From assembly GCF_006385875.1 (NCBI RefSeq), contig NZ_VFSU01000032.1, positions 1-64,000 of the forward strand: 64,000 nt of DNA, read 5' to 3'. This DNA comes from Sandaracinobacter neustonicus (GTDB lineage Bacteria; Pseudomonadota; Alphaproteobacteria; Sphingomonadales; Sphingomonadaceae). This document shows positions 42,679 through 53,500 of this stretch, piece after piece (within the stretch, counting starts at the first letter, position 1; each line of letters starts with the position of its first letter). The notes under the pieces were generated by a model, which saw only the letters and a program-made list of their open reading frames with translations, had not been told where the DNA came from and did not search any database. The translations under genes and the position numbers were made by a program.

Positions 42679-44990
42679 ATGCAAAGGGGGTTTCAACGTA
42701 ATCTGTGCCGGGTCCGCAGCCTTGCGCTGCTTGGTGGCACGGCGCTGATCTCAACTATCGCCTCCCCTGCCGCCTTGGCGCAGGTGGGCACGGCGGCTGC
42801 GCTGCCAGAGGATGAAATCATCGTGACGGCTCTGCGTCGCGACACCAACCTGCAAGACACGCCGATCGCGATCTCCGTGTCGACCGGTGCCGTGCTGGAA
42901 CGCAGCGGTTCCACCAGCTTCACCGATCTCACGCGCACCGCGCCTTCGCTGCGGATCGTCGATTCCGGCCCCGGCCAGCGCCGCGTGCTGATCCGGGGCA
43001 TCCAGTCGTCTGGCGAGCCCACGGTGGGCGTCTATTATGATGAAGTGCCGGTCTCCGGTTCGGTCTCGACTTCGTCTGATGCCGCCGGCACCACGCCCGA
43101 TTTCCGCCTGTTCGACGTGGAGCGCGCCGAAGTGCTGCGCGGCCCGCAAGGCACGCTGTTCGGCTCAGGCTCAATGGGCGGCACGCTGCGCATCATCTTC
43201 AAGAAGCCGGATTCCACCCAGTTCGCCGCGCAGGTGTCCAGCACCATGTCCAGTGTGAAGGGCGGCAATGTCGGCATGTCCATCGATTCGATGGTGAACG
43301 TGCCGATCGTGAGCGACAAGCTCGCCGTGCGCGTTGTCGGCAGCTTCAACCAGTTCGCCGCTATGTGGACAATAACCATTATGGCTATCGCAACATCAAC
43401 GACGGCCACAGCTATGGCGGCCGCGCGATGGTGCGCTGGACCCCGGTTGAGGATCTGACGATCGACCTCGCCGCCTTCTATGAAAAGGTGGAGACGGACA
43501 GCGCGCGCTGGATTCAGGAAGTCGGCATTCCCTATGTGACGAACGGCCGCTCGGAATCCGGCAACTATGACGAGAACAAGGTCTATTCCGGCACGCTGAA
43601 ATATGATTTCGGCCCCGTCGCAATGACGGCGATGACCGCCTGGTTTGATCGGAAGCGCACCGCCGTGTCGGACGTGTCCGACACCTTCAACGGCCGCGAC
43701 ACGGCTGCCGGTTGCCAGCGCTATCTTCTGGCCAACGCCCGCGCCTGCACGCCCACAGAATTGTCGGGTTATCTGACGTCGACGCGTGAAATCCTGACAT
43801 CCAGCCTGTGGCAGCCGCAGACGGTGAAGAACTGGGTTTCGGAACTGCGCTTCAACTCCACGAACGACAGCCCGTTCCAGTGGACGGTCGGCGCGTTCCA
43901 CGAAAAGCGCGACACGGTGGTGCGCTCTACCCTGCTGCTGGCCGATCCGAACACCGGCTGGCTGCTCAGCCCGGACGATCCCTACAACATCCGTTATGAC
44001 CGGACGATCAACGATTACCTTCGGCAGACGGCTGTGTTCGCGGAACTCAGCTATGAGCTGTTCGATCAGCTGACGCTGACGGCTGGCACGCGTTACTACA
44101 ACTTCAAGAAGACGGTGGGCGGCCGCATCGACGTGGGGCAGATCCACTACAGCTCGCGGCCAACCGCCTACACCGAAGCGACGAGCAAGGAAAACGGCTT
44201 CATCTATAAGTTCAATGCATCGTGGAAAGCGACTGACGGGCTGATGCTTTATGCTCAGGCCGCGCAGGGCTTCCGCCCCGGCGGCGTGAACCAGGTGATC
44301 GGCCTTCCGGCCGCTCTGGCCGGATACAGCTCGGACAGCCTGTGGAACTATGAACTCGGCGCCAAGACGACTCTGGCCCCCGGCGTTTACCTGAACCTCG
44401 CCGGTTACCGGATCGACTGGACGGACATGCAGGTCTCTGCCCGCACCTCCGGCACCGGTTCGGTGTTCGGGCTGATCTCCAACGTCGGTTCCGCGCGCAT
44501 CTATGGGGCAGAAGCCGAGCTTTCCGTGCGGATCACGCCGGAACTCAGCTTCAACGGCAATCTGGGCTTCACCGACGCCAAGCTGGCGGAAGATCAGGTC
44601 AGCGAGATCGTCGTCGCTTCGGGCCGCAAGGGCGACAGGCTTGTCGCAGTGCCGCGTTGGACCGCCGGTGCGTCGCTGGAATATATCAAGCCGGTCGGCG
44701 ACACGATGGACTTCCTGGGCCGGGTCGATTTTGCCCATGTGGGCAACAGCTACTCGACCCTGTCTGCGACCGACACCTATCGCCGGGAAAACCCTCCCTA
44801 CCAGATGGTGAACGGCCGCATCGGCCTGCAAGGGCAGGACAATGCGTGGTCCGCAGCCCTGTTCGTGAACAATGTGTTCGACGTGGTGGCGATCAACAGC
44901 ATCGGCTCCAGCTCCAACACGGGCGGCCTCACCACGGTGCAAAGCCTTTCGCCGCGCACCATCGGCCTGACGCTGGGCAAGCGCTTCTAG
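42679..44990 (+). pseudogene. TonB-dependent receptor, interrupted by one-base frameshift
   Basis: Outer-membrane receptor of about 770 aa if read through. A signal peptide (ALLGGTALISTIASPAALA) is followed by the plug domain (EIIVTALRRDTNLQDTPIAI; LIRGIQSSGEPTVGVYYDEV; VERAEVLRGPQGTLFGSGSM). The barrel continues in another frame from about 43360 (YVDNNHYGYRNIND) to the C-terminal RTIGLTLGKRF with a terminal Phe. One base appears lost near 43354-43362 (CAGTTCGCCGCTATGTG). The plug frame ends at 43458. The substrate is unknown; the adjacent amidohydrolases suggest a peptide-like compound. Confidence 0.85.
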
Positions 44991-45057
44991 CGCTTGCCCC
45001 CCTGCCCTCATTCCAGCTGACTTTTGTTGGCCAGAGGACTTTCATTGGGAGGTGAAG

Positions 45058-46752
45058 ATGATGCGTGTAACGAAACTTCTATGTGCCGCGTCAGTGTTGG
45101 CGTCTGTTGTGGTGGCCCCCGTTCTGGCGGCCACCAACGTCCCTGCCCCGCCGCGTCAGGCTGGTGAGGGCGCGGGGCCTTTCAACCGCATGGTGATCCG
45201 CGGGGCCATCCTGATCGACGGATCGGGCGCCCCGCCGCGCGGGCCGGTGGATATCGTTGTCGAGCGCAACAAGATCGTGGAAATCAAGCAGGCTGGCACC
45301 CCCGGCCTGCCGCTGAAGCCGGATCGCGAGCCGCGCAACTTCGATTATGAACTGGATGCGACCGGCATGTATGTGATGCCGGGCTTCATCGACATGCACG
45401 TCCATGCCTCGGGCGACGATAAAGCCCCCAACATGGGCTATGCCTATAAACTGTGGCTGGCCCATGGCGTGACGACGGTTCGCGGCGTCGGCTTGGCGCC
45501 GATGGACATCTCGCTGTCGGAACAGCGCCGTTCGGCCGCCAACGAGATCGTCGCGCCGCGCATCTTTACCTGCGCACGCCCCGGCGAAGGTGCGGGCTGG
45601 GGCAAGAAGCCGACCGACACGCCGGAAGCGATGCGCGCATGGGTGCGGTTCGGGGCGAAGGCCGGGATGGATTGCATCAAGTTCGGCATCGGCGTGGATC
45701 AGGGGCCGGAAGCCTATAAGGCCGCGCTCGATGAAGCGAAAAAGCTGGGCATCGGCACGGTGACGCACCACAGCCAGATCGGGGTGCCGCGCATGAACGC
45801 CCGGCAATCCGGCGAGGCGGGGCTTGGCACTGTCACCCACTATTACGGGCATTTTGAATCGCTGCTGAAGAATTACAAGATTCAGCCCGTCAGCCCGACT
45901 TACAACTTCAACGACGAGCAGTATCGCTTTGGTGAAGTCGCGGATATCTGGAACGAGATTTACGAGCCGGGTTCGACCGAATGGCTGGATTATCTGAAGT
46001 TCCAGAAGGAACATAATGTCACCTTCGATCCCACAATGACCATCTATCTGGCCAGCCGGGATCTGATGCGCGCCCGCAACGCGGATTGGCACGATACCTA
46101 TACGATGCCGCAGCTGTGGGAATTCTTCCAGTCCAGCCGGGTGAACCACGGCAGCTATTTCTTTGACTGGACGACGCGCACCGAAGTTCAATGGCGCAAT
46201 TTCTACCAGAAATTCTTCCGCCTGATCAACGATTACAAAAATATGGGCGGCCGGGTGACGGTTGGCACCGACAGCGGCTTCATCTTCAAAACCTATGGCT
46301 TCGGCTATCCCGAGGAACTGGAACTGCTGCAGGAAGCCGGGTTCAATCCGCACGAAGTCATTCAGGCGGCGACGCTGAACGGGGCGCTGACCCTTTATGA
46401 AACCAAGGGCATGGCTGATCCGCCGATCGGTCAGGTCCGGGTTGGTAAGCTCGCCGATCTGGTGATCGTAAAGGAAAACCCGCTGCAGAACTTCAAGACG
46501 CTCTATGGCACGGGCACGCTGCGCCTGAACGAGCAGACGCAGAAGCTGGAACGTGTGGGCGGGGTTTCCTACACCGTGAAGGACGGCATCGTTTACGACG
46601 CCAAGAAACTGCTGGCGGACGTGGCCGAACAGGTGAAAGCTAAAAGCGCAAGCGAGGCTGGCCTGAACAGGGCGTGCCGCGCGACTGAACAACCGCCGGC
46701 GCAGGCCGGCCGCCTGTTGGGTCGCTGCCGGCCATGCGCCGGTACCATGTGA
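45058..46752 (+). CDS. exported amidohydrolase family protein (copy 1)
   Basis: Metal-dependent hydrolase with signal peptide (about residues 1-25, VVVAPVLAA), 564 aa. TIM-barrel amidohydrolase features: PGFIDMHVHASGD (HxH metal pair), MDCIKFGIG (probable carboxylated Lys), VTHHSQIGVPR and VTHYYGHFES (His ligands) and VTVGTDSGFIFKTYG (Asp). ATG 45058 follows GGGAGG at 6-base spacing. The last 35 residues (after VKAKSASEAG) do not match copy 2 and run through a GC-rich hairpin region. It closely resembles copy 2 downstream, indicating tandem duplication. Probable role is cleavage of dipeptides or cyclic amides in the periplasm, inferred from context. Confidence 0.83.
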   Translation: MMRVTKLLCAASVLASVVVAPVLAATNVPAPPRQAGEGAGPFNRMVIRGAILIDGSGAPPRGPVDIVVERNKIVEIKQAGTPGLPLKPDREPRNFDYELDATGMYVMPGFIDMHVHASGDDKAPNMGYAYKLWLAHGVTTVRGVGLAPMDISLSEQRRSAANEIVAPRIFTCARPGEGAGWGKKPTDTPEAMRAWVRFGAKAGMDCIKFGIGVDQGPEAYKAALDEAKKLGIGTVTHHSQIGVPRMNARQSGEAGLGTVTHYYGHFESLLKNYKIQPVSPTYNFNDEQYRFGEVADIWNEIYEPGSTEWLDYLKFQKEHNVTFDPTMTIYLASRDLMRARNADWHDTYTMPQLWEFFQSSRVNHGSYFFDWTTRTEVQWRNFYQKFFRLINDYKNMGGRVTVGTDSGFIFKTYGFGYPEELELLQEAGFNPHEVIQAATLNGALTLYETKGMADPPIGQVRVGKLADLVIVKENPLQNFKTLYGTGTLRLNEQTQKLERVGGVSYTVKDGIVYDAKKLLADVAEQVKAKSASEAGLNRACRATEQPPAQAGRLLGRCRPCAGTM

Positions 46753-46800
46753 GGGCGGCCGGCCTGCTGCACCGGTGAACGATATAATGAAGGGGATCAT

Positions 46801-48444
46801 ATGCGGATGACGAAGTGGCGGCGTGGAGCCTTGCTGGCCGGTGCGCTGGTGGCGATGCAGATGGCAAATGGACCTGCCGCTGCGCAGATGTTCCCGAAAC
46901 TGCAGGGGGCACCGGCACGTACCTCCGAGGAAAGCGCCGGGCCTTACCGCAAGCTCGTCATCCGCAACGTGACCCTGATCGACGGCACCGGCGCGCCGCC
47001 GCGCAGCCGCTTCGACATCGTGATCGAGGGCAACCGCATCACCTCGGTGAAGCAATCGGGATGGCCCGGCCTGCCCTCCAAACCCAACCGCGAGCCGGGC
47101 GACGCTGAACGCGAGATCGACGGCACCGGCATGTTCGTGATGCCCGGCTTCACCGACATGCACGTCCACCTGCCCGGGCCGGACAAGGCCCCCGATGCTT
47201 CCTATGCCTATAAGCTGTGGCTGGCGCATGGCGTGACGACCGTGCGCGGCGTGCCGCTGGCCGCGAACGCAGACGCCGTTTCGGAAAAGGCCCGCTCGGC
47301 CCGCAACGAGATCGCCGCGCCCCGCATCTTCAACTACCAGACTCCCGGTTCGGGCTGGTCCGGCGGCACGGTGGACACGCCGGAAAAGGCGCGCGCCTGG
47401 GTGCAATGGGCCGCGAAGAACGGTGTGGATGGCATCAAATTCTTCAACGCCCCGAATGAAACGCCCGAGGTGTTCAAGGCACTGATCGATGAAGCGCACA
47501 AGAACGGCATGGGTACCACCGCCCACCTGTCGCAGATGGGGGTCGCCAACTTCAACGCGCGGCAAGCCGCCGCCGCCGGGCTGGACACCATCACCCACTT
47601 CTATGGGCATATGGAATCGCTGCTGAAGGATCGCACGATCCAGTCATTCCCGCCGAACTATGATTACAACAATGAACAGCATCGCTTCGGTGAGGTTGCT
47701 GAGATCTGGAATCAGGTTTACGAACCCGGCACGCCCGAGTGGAAGGATTATCTGGAAGCCCAGAAGGCAACCGGCGTGGTGTTCGACCCGACGTTCAACA
47801 TCTACGCCGCCTCCCGCGACCTGATGCGGGCGCGCACGGCGGAATGGCACAGCACCTATACCACCCCGCAGATGTGGAACTACTTCCAGTCCTCGCGGGA
47901 CAATCACGGCAGCTATTTCTTCGACTGGTCGACGGAAAATGAGTTCGCATGGAAGCGCTTCTATGGCCGCTTCTTCCAGGTCGTGAATGATTACAAGAAC
48001 ATCGGCGGCCATGTGACGGTGGGCACCGACAGCGGCTTCATCTTCAAAACCTACGGTTTCGCCTATGTGGAAGAACTGGAACTGCTGCGCGAAGCCGGGT
48101 TCTCGCCGTTGGAAATCATCCGCTCGGCTACGATGTGGGGCGCGGACAATCTCTACAAGCATCGGGGTGGCAATGCGCCGATGGGCGTGGTGCGGCCGGG
48201 GATGCTGGCGGATCTGGTGATCACCACGGAAAACCCGCTGCAGAATCTGAAGACGCTCTATGGCACCAAGGCGCTCCGCCTCGACGACAAGACGGGCAAG
48301 CTGGAGCGTGTGGGCGGCGTTCGCTACACCATCAAGGATGGCATCATCTATGATGCGCCGATCCTGCTGAAGCAGGTGGAAGCCATGGTGAAGGCGGAGC
48401 GGGCCCGGCTCGGCGCGCCCATTCCGAACGCACCGCAGCCCTGA
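46801..48444 (+). CDS. exported amidohydrolase family protein (copy 2)
   Basis: Paralogue of the preceding gene, 547 aa, with signal peptide ending near AAAQ. The same metal-site pattern is present: TDMHVHLPGPD, DGIKFFNAP, TTAHLSQMGVANFNARQ, DTITHFYGHMES and VTVGTDSGFIFKTYG. Long shared blocks such as YAYKLWLAHGVTTVRGV and LMRAR(N/T)A(D/E)WH show clear common descent. A sequence difference at the second His motif (THHSQ versus AHLSQ) might alter metal binding or specificity. It is probably in one operon with copy 1 and the TonB receptor. Confidence 0.83.
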   Translation: MRMTKWRRGALLAGALVAMQMANGPAAAQMFPKLQGAPARTSEESAGPYRKLVIRNVTLIDGTGAPPRSRFDIVIEGNRITSVKQSGWPGLPSKPNREPGDAEREIDGTGMFVMPGFTDMHVHLPGPDKAPDASYAYKLWLAHGVTTVRGVPLAANADAVSEKARSARNEIAAPRIFNYQTPGSGWSGGTVDTPEKARAWVQWAAKNGVDGIKFFNAPNETPEVFKALIDEAHKNGMGTTAHLSQMGVANFNARQAAAAGLDTITHFYGHMESLLKDRTIQSFPPNYDYNNEQHRFGEVAEIWNQVYEPGTPEWKDYLEAQKATGVVFDPTFNIYAASRDLMRARTAEWHSTYTTPQMWNYFQSSRDNHGSYFFDWSTENEFAWKRFYGRFFQVVNDYKNIGGHVTVGTDSGFIFKTYGFAYVEELELLREAGFSPLEIIRSATMWGADNLYKHRGGNAPMGVVRPGMLADLVITTENPLQNLKTLYGTKALRLDDKTGKLERVGGVRYTIKDGIIYDAPILLKQVEAMVKAERARLGAPIPNAPQP

Positions 48445-48462
48445 TGCCGATGCGGGGGATGC

Positions 48463-48489
48463 GATCTGGCCGGAAGCCCCGGCCAGATC
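48463..48489. terminator. bidirectional hairpin between amidohydrolase 2 and Lrp gene
   Basis: GATCTGGCCGG-AAGCC-CCGGCCAGATC: perfect 11-bp stem, 5-base loop, in the 53-bp gap between converging genes. No T-run, but stability and position suit a terminator for both. Confidence 0.6.
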
Positions 48490-48497
48490 GGGCTGGC

Positions 48498-48953
48498 TCA
48501 GATCGGGATGGCCGTGCTGGCCTTCACTTCCTCCAGCACCGCATAGGTGCGGGTTTCACGCACGCCCGGCATGGTGGTGAGCGAATCCCCGAGGAAGCGG
48601 CGATAGGCGGCCATGTCGGCCACCCGCACCTTCAGCAGATAGTCGAACCCGCCGGCCACCATATGGCATTCGATGATCTCGGGCATGCCCTTCATGGCGT
48701 CAGCGAACTGCTCGAACACATTGTTGGTGGTGCGATCCAGATGCACTTCGATGAATACCAGCAGCGCGCGGTTCAGGAGCGTCGGGTCCAGCAGGGCGAC
48801 GATTCCCTTCACATAGCCCTGCTCTCTCAGCTTGCGCAGCCGATCGAAGCAGGCGGAAGGGGAAATGCCGGAATTGGCGGCCAGTTCCTGATAAGTGATG
48901 CGCCCGTCTGCTTGCAGCGTGCGAAGAATATTCCGGTCAATCGTATCAAGCAT
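48498..48953 (-). CDS. Lrp/AsnC family regulator, probable PutR
   Basis: Leucine-responsive-type regulator of 151 aa. N-terminal helix-turn-helix (LDTIDRNILRTLQADGRITY, ELAANSGISPSACFDRLRKL, residues 2-45) and C-terminal RAM domain (about 65-145, MPEIIECHMVAGGFDYLLKV, VRETRTYAVLEEVK). It is divergent from an amino-acid permease followed by putA. In several Alphaproteobacteria an Lrp-type PutR in this arrangement activates putA in response to proline; the same role is inferred here. Confidence 0.85.
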   Translation of the reverse strand: MLDTIDRNILRTLQADGRITYQELAANSGISPSACFDRLRKLREQGYVKGIVALLDPTLLNRALLVFIEVHLDRTTNNVFEQFADAMKGMPEIIECHMVAGGFDYLLKVRVADMAAYRRFLGDSLTTMPGVRETRTYAVLEEVKASTAIPI

Positions 48954-49030
48954 CGAAGATCCTCCGGGTCAGGACTGTATAGGCGGACGGATATCGGGGG
49001 AAGCCCTATTGTGACGAAGGGGAGAGCGGA

Positions 49031-50428
49031 ATGAGCTGGAACAGCCGGAAAAGCATCGGCTCGGTCGATGATCTGCACGAACATCATCGCCTGACACCCA
49101 CACTCAGCTGGCCGCATCTCGTCGGTCTGGGCGTTGGGGCCATCGTCGGCACCGGCATCCTCACGCTGATCGGCGTGGGGGCAGACAAGGCCGGTCCGTC
49201 CGTCATCCTTTCCTTCGTGATCGCCGGGCTGATCTGCGCCTGCGCCGCGCTCTGCTACGCCGAAATGGCGGTGATGATCCCGGCCTCGGGCAGTGCCTAT
49301 ACCTACAGCTATGTGGTGATCGGCGAGCTGTTCGCATGGATCATCGGCTGGAGCCTGATCCTGGAATACAGTCTTGTCGTCAGCGCCGTGGCGGTCGGCT
49401 GGTCCGGCTATGCCGCGCCCTTGCTGGAAGCGACATTCGGCATCCCGATGTCGCTGATGCAGGCCCCGGAACTGGGCGGAATCGTCAACCTGCCCGCTAT
49501 TTTCATCATTGCCGTGGTTGCCGGGCTGCTGATGGTGGGCACCAGGGAAAGCGCCAATCTGAACGCCATCCTCGTGGTGGTGAAGATCGTGGCGCTGATC
49601 GTGTTCGTCGCAGTCGCCCTGCCCGCTTTCAACGGCCAGAATCTCCACCCCTTCATGCCCTTCGGCTTCGGTAAGACCATGGGCGCAGACGGTGTGGAAC
49701 GCGGCGTGATGGCGGCCGCGGCCATCATCTTCTTCGCCTTTTACGGCTTTGATGCGATCGCCACCGCCGCCGAGGAAACCAAGGATCCCGGCCGCAACCT
49801 GCCGCGCGGCATCGTCGGCTCCATGGTCGCCTGCATCCTGATCTACATGGCGGTGGCCGCAGTCGCCGTGGGCGCCCTGCCCTTCACGACATTCGCCAAC
49901 AGCCCGGAACCGCTCGCGCTCATCCTGCGCGAACTGCAAAAGCCATGGGCTGCCACCTATCTCGCCGGCTCGGCGGTGATCGCGCTCCCCACCGTGATCC
50001 TCGCCTTTTTTTATGGTCAAAGCCGCATCTTCTTCGTCATGGCGCGCGACGGCTTGCTGCCGCGCGGCATGGCGAAGGTGTCGAAGCGCGGCACGCCTGT
50101 GCGCATCACCCTGTTCACTGCGGTGATCGTGGCGGTGATCGCGGGCGCCTTCCCGCTCGCGGAAATCGCGGCTCTGGCCAATGCCGGCACATTGGCCGCC
50201 TTCGTGGCTGTCGCCATCTGCATGCTGATCATGCGCCGCCGCGCGCCGGATGCGCACCGGCTGTTCCGCACCCCGGCCGCGCCGCTGGTGGGCGGGATCG
50301 CCATTCTGGGCTGCATCTATCTTTTCATCAGCTTGCCGGGCACAACCCAGCTTTACTTCCTGATGTGGAATCTGATCGGCTTGGGCATTTACCTGCTGTT
50401 CGGCCATCGCCGGACAGTCGCAAAATAG
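49031..50428 (+). CDS. APC-family amino-acid permease
   Basis: Inner-membrane amino-acid transporter of 465 aa with about 12 hydrophobic helices. APC motifs: HLVGLGVGAIVGTGILTLIG in helix 1, AALCYAEMAVMIPASGSAYTY in helix 3 and FFAFYGFDAIATAAEETKDPG (about 235-256). It resembles the YfnA/cationic amino-acid transporter subgroup rather than the sodium/proline symporter PutP. Its position between an Lrp regulator and putA suggests uptake of proline or of an amino acid from the peptides cut by the amidohydrolases. Confidence 0.87.
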   Translation: MSWNSRKSIGSVDDLHEHHRLTPTLSWPHLVGLGVGAIVGTGILTLIGVGADKAGPSVILSFVIAGLICACAALCYAEMAVMIPASGSAYTYSYVVIGELFAWIIGWSLILEYSLVVSAVAVGWSGYAAPLLEATFGIPMSLMQAPELGGIVNLPAIFIIAVVAGLLMVGTRESANLNAILVVVKIVALIVFVAVALPAFNGQNLHPFMPFGFGKTMGADGVERGVMAAAAIIFFAFYGFDAIATAAEETKDPGRNLPRGIVGSMVACILIYMAVAAVAVGALPFTTFANSPEPLALILRELQKPWAATYLAGSAVIALPTVILAFFYGQSRIFFVMARDGLLPRGMAKVSKRGTPVRITLFTAVIVAVIAGAFPLAEIAALANAGTLAAFVAVAICMLIMRRRAPDAHRLFRTPAAPLVGGIAILGCIYLFISLPGTTQLYFLMWNLIGLGIYLLFGHRRTVAK

Positions 50429-50462
50429 AGGAATTTTTCGGCTCTAGCCAAAATATCCGAAT

Positions 50463-50476
50463 AGAATTCGAATTCT
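50463..50476. promoter_or_regulatory. perfect palindrome upstream of putA, candidate operator
   Basis: AGAATTCGAATTCT is a 14-bp perfect palindrome in an AT-rich 118-bp gap before putA, about 70 bases ahead of the ATG. Lrp-family regulators bind AT-rich palindromes of about 15 bp, so this is a plausible site for the neighbouring regulator. Confidence 0.45.
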
Positions 50477-50546
50477 GAAAAAATATGCGCAAAGACATTC
50501 GGTTTACTGCGCATTATATGCAGGATGTTCTGTGCCGGAGATTCTG

Positions 50547-53500
50547 ATGCCTGCTTCCCCTGTTCCAACTCCCCTGAATTGGGATCTGCTCGATGACGGC
50601 AAATATGCCGACGAGCAGCGCGTCGTCCGCGATCTGCTGGCCTCCAGCCCCTTGTCCCCCCGGGAGCGGCGGGAGATCGTCGCGCGGGCCACGGAAATGG
50701 TCGAGGAAGCGCGCAAGTCCAACAAGAAGCAGGGCGTTGTCGAAAGCTTCCTGCAGCAATTCTCGCTGGGCACGCAGGAAGGGCTGGCGCTGATGTGCCT
50801 CGCCGAAGCGCTGTTGCGCATTCCGGATGCGGAAACACAGAGCCTGCTGATTTCCGAGAAGATTTCGGCCGGAGACTGGGAGGCGCACCTCGGCCAGTCC
50901 GAAAGCCTGTTCGTCAACGCCTCCACCTGGGGGCTGATGCTGACGCAGCGCTTCGTCGATGTGGATCCGGAAGGCAAGAAAGACCCCGTCGGCTGGATGC
51001 GCCGCATCACCGGCGAACTGGGCCAGCCCGTGGTCCGCAAGGCCGTCGGCACGGCGGTTCGCATCATGGGCGAGCAGTTCGTGATGGGCCGCACCATCGA
51101 GGATGCGCTGAAGCGCGCCGAGAAGGAAAAGACGCTCTGCTCGTTCGACATGCTGGGCGAAGGCGCCCGCACAGAGGCCGATGCCGAACGCTACGAACGC
51201 ATCTATGCCGACGCCATCGTCGCGGTGGGCAAGGCGCGCGGGCGCGACCTTTCGCCGGAAGACGGCCATGGCGTCTCGGTGAAACTCTCCGCGCTCTGCC
51301 CCCGCTATCAGGCGGTGCAGGAGGATCGCGTCTGGGAAACCCTCTATCCGCGCATGCTGCGGCTCGCCCGGCTGGGGGCCGAACATAATCTGAACCTCGC
51401 CATCGATGCCGAGGAGGCGGACCGCCTCGTCCTTTCCATGAAACTGATCGAGCGGCTGGCGCGCGATCCCTCGCTGGGTGCGTGGACCGGCCTTGGTGTG
51501 GTGGTGCAGGCCTATCAGAAGCGGGCCGTCGATGTGATCGCGGCGCTGAAGGCACTCTCTGTTTCCAGCGGCCGTCGCCTGATGGTGCGGCTGGTGAAGG
51601 GGGCCTATTGGGATACCGAGATCAAGCTGGCGCAGATGAACGGGCGGCCGGATTATCCGCTGTTCACCACCAAGCCCGCGACCGATCTCAACTATCTGGT
51701 GGCAGCCGAAGCGCTGATCGCGGCCGCGCCCAACCTCTATCCACAGTTCGCCACGCACAACGCCCACACGCTGGTCGCCGTGCGGCATATGGCCGAGCGG
51801 CGGGAGGTGCGCATAGAGCACCAACGTCTGCACGGCATGGGTGAAGCCCTGTATGAAGCGGGCGGCCTTGCCCGCAAGGTGCGCGCCTATGCCCCCGTCG
51901 GCAGCCATGAGGAACTGCTGCCCTATCTGGTGCGGCGGCTGCTGGAAAATGGCGCGAACTCCAGCTTCGTGCACGCGCTGCTGGATGAACGCGTGCCCGC
52001 GGGCATGGTCGTGGCGGACCCGATCACGGCCGTGGAAGCCGCGCCCGATCGCCACCCGAAGATCCCCGCGCCTCGAGACCTTTACGGCCCGCACCGGCTG
52101 AATCCGCTGGGCCGCGATTACAGCATCAAGTCCGCGCGGGAGCAGGCCGACAAGGCGCTGACCGCGCTGAACCCGGTGGTCTCCGGGCCGATCATCGGTG
52201 GCAAGCTTGTCACCAGCGCGCCTTCCACGCCGGTCGCCAGCCCCACAGACAGCAGCGTCCTCGCCGGGCTGGTGCACAACGCTAGCCACGCCGACATCGA
52301 TCGCGCCGCCGAACTCGCGAAACAGGCCTTCCCCGCGTGGGACGAAGCCGGTGGCCCGGCCCGCGCCGAAATCCTGCGCCGCACCGCCGATCTGCTGGAA
52401 GCCGACATGGATCGGCTTGTTGCCCTACTCTCCCGCGAAGGCGGCAAAACGCTGACGGATGGCGTCGCCGAAGTGCGCGAGGCGGCCGATTTCTGCCGCT
52501 ATTACGCCCGCCTCGCCGAGCGGCAGTTCGGCGACGCCAAGCCCCTGCCCGGCCCCGTGGGCGAAACCAATTCGCTGGCACTCGCCGGGCGCGGCACTTT
52601 CGCCTGTATTTCACCATGGAACTTCCCGCTGGCCATCTTCACCGGGCAAGTCGCGGCCGCGCTGGCCGCCGGAAACGCCGTGCTGGCCAAGCCCGCCGAA
52701 CAGACGCCGCTGGTCGCAGCCGAAGCCGTGCGCGCCTTCCACAAGGCAGGCCTCGATCCGCGCCTGCTGGCGCTGCTGCCCGGAGACGGCGCGACCGTGG
52801 GCGCAGCGCTCGTCTCTCACCCGCTGATCGATGGCGTCGCATTCACCGGCGGCACCGAAACGGCGTGGGCGATCAACCGTTCCATCGCCGCCCGGCCGGG
52901 GCCAATCCTGCCCTTCATCGCCGAAACCGGCGGGCTGAACGCCATGTTCGTCGACACCTCCGCCCTGAAAGAGCAGGTGGTGGACGATGTCCTCCTCTCC
53001 GCCTTCGGCTCGGCGGGGCAGCGCTGCTCGGCGCTGCGGCTGCTCTACCTGCCCGAAGAGTCGGCCGACATGCTGATCGAAACCCTGCTGGGCGCGATGG
53101 ACGAGCTGGTGCTGGGCGATCCGGCGGACGCCCGCACCGATGTCGGCCCGGTGATCGACGCCGAAGCCCGCGCCGCGTTGGACAGTCACTTTAAACGTCT
53201 TGCCAAAGACGCGACCATCCTCGGCCGCCTCGATCCCGGGGCATTGGCCGCCCAAGGCAGCTTCTTCGGCCCCGTCATCGCCGAAGTCCCCACCGCCGAC
53301 TACCTCGAACGCGAAGTGTTCGGCCCGATCCTGCACATCTACCGCTACAAGGCGGGCGAGCTGGACGAAATCGGCAAGCGCCTCGCCGCGCGCGGCTATG
53401 GCCTCACGCTCGGCATCCACAGCCGCACAGACCGCTTCGTGGAACGCGTGCGCGCGCTCGTCCCGGCAGGCAATTGCTACGTCAACCGCTCCATGACGGG

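Noticed and set aside
45091-47610. 839-codon minus-strand open frame opposite the amidohydrolases
   Set aside because: Shadow of the tandem amidohydrolases; its apparent order reflects codon bias on the other strand.
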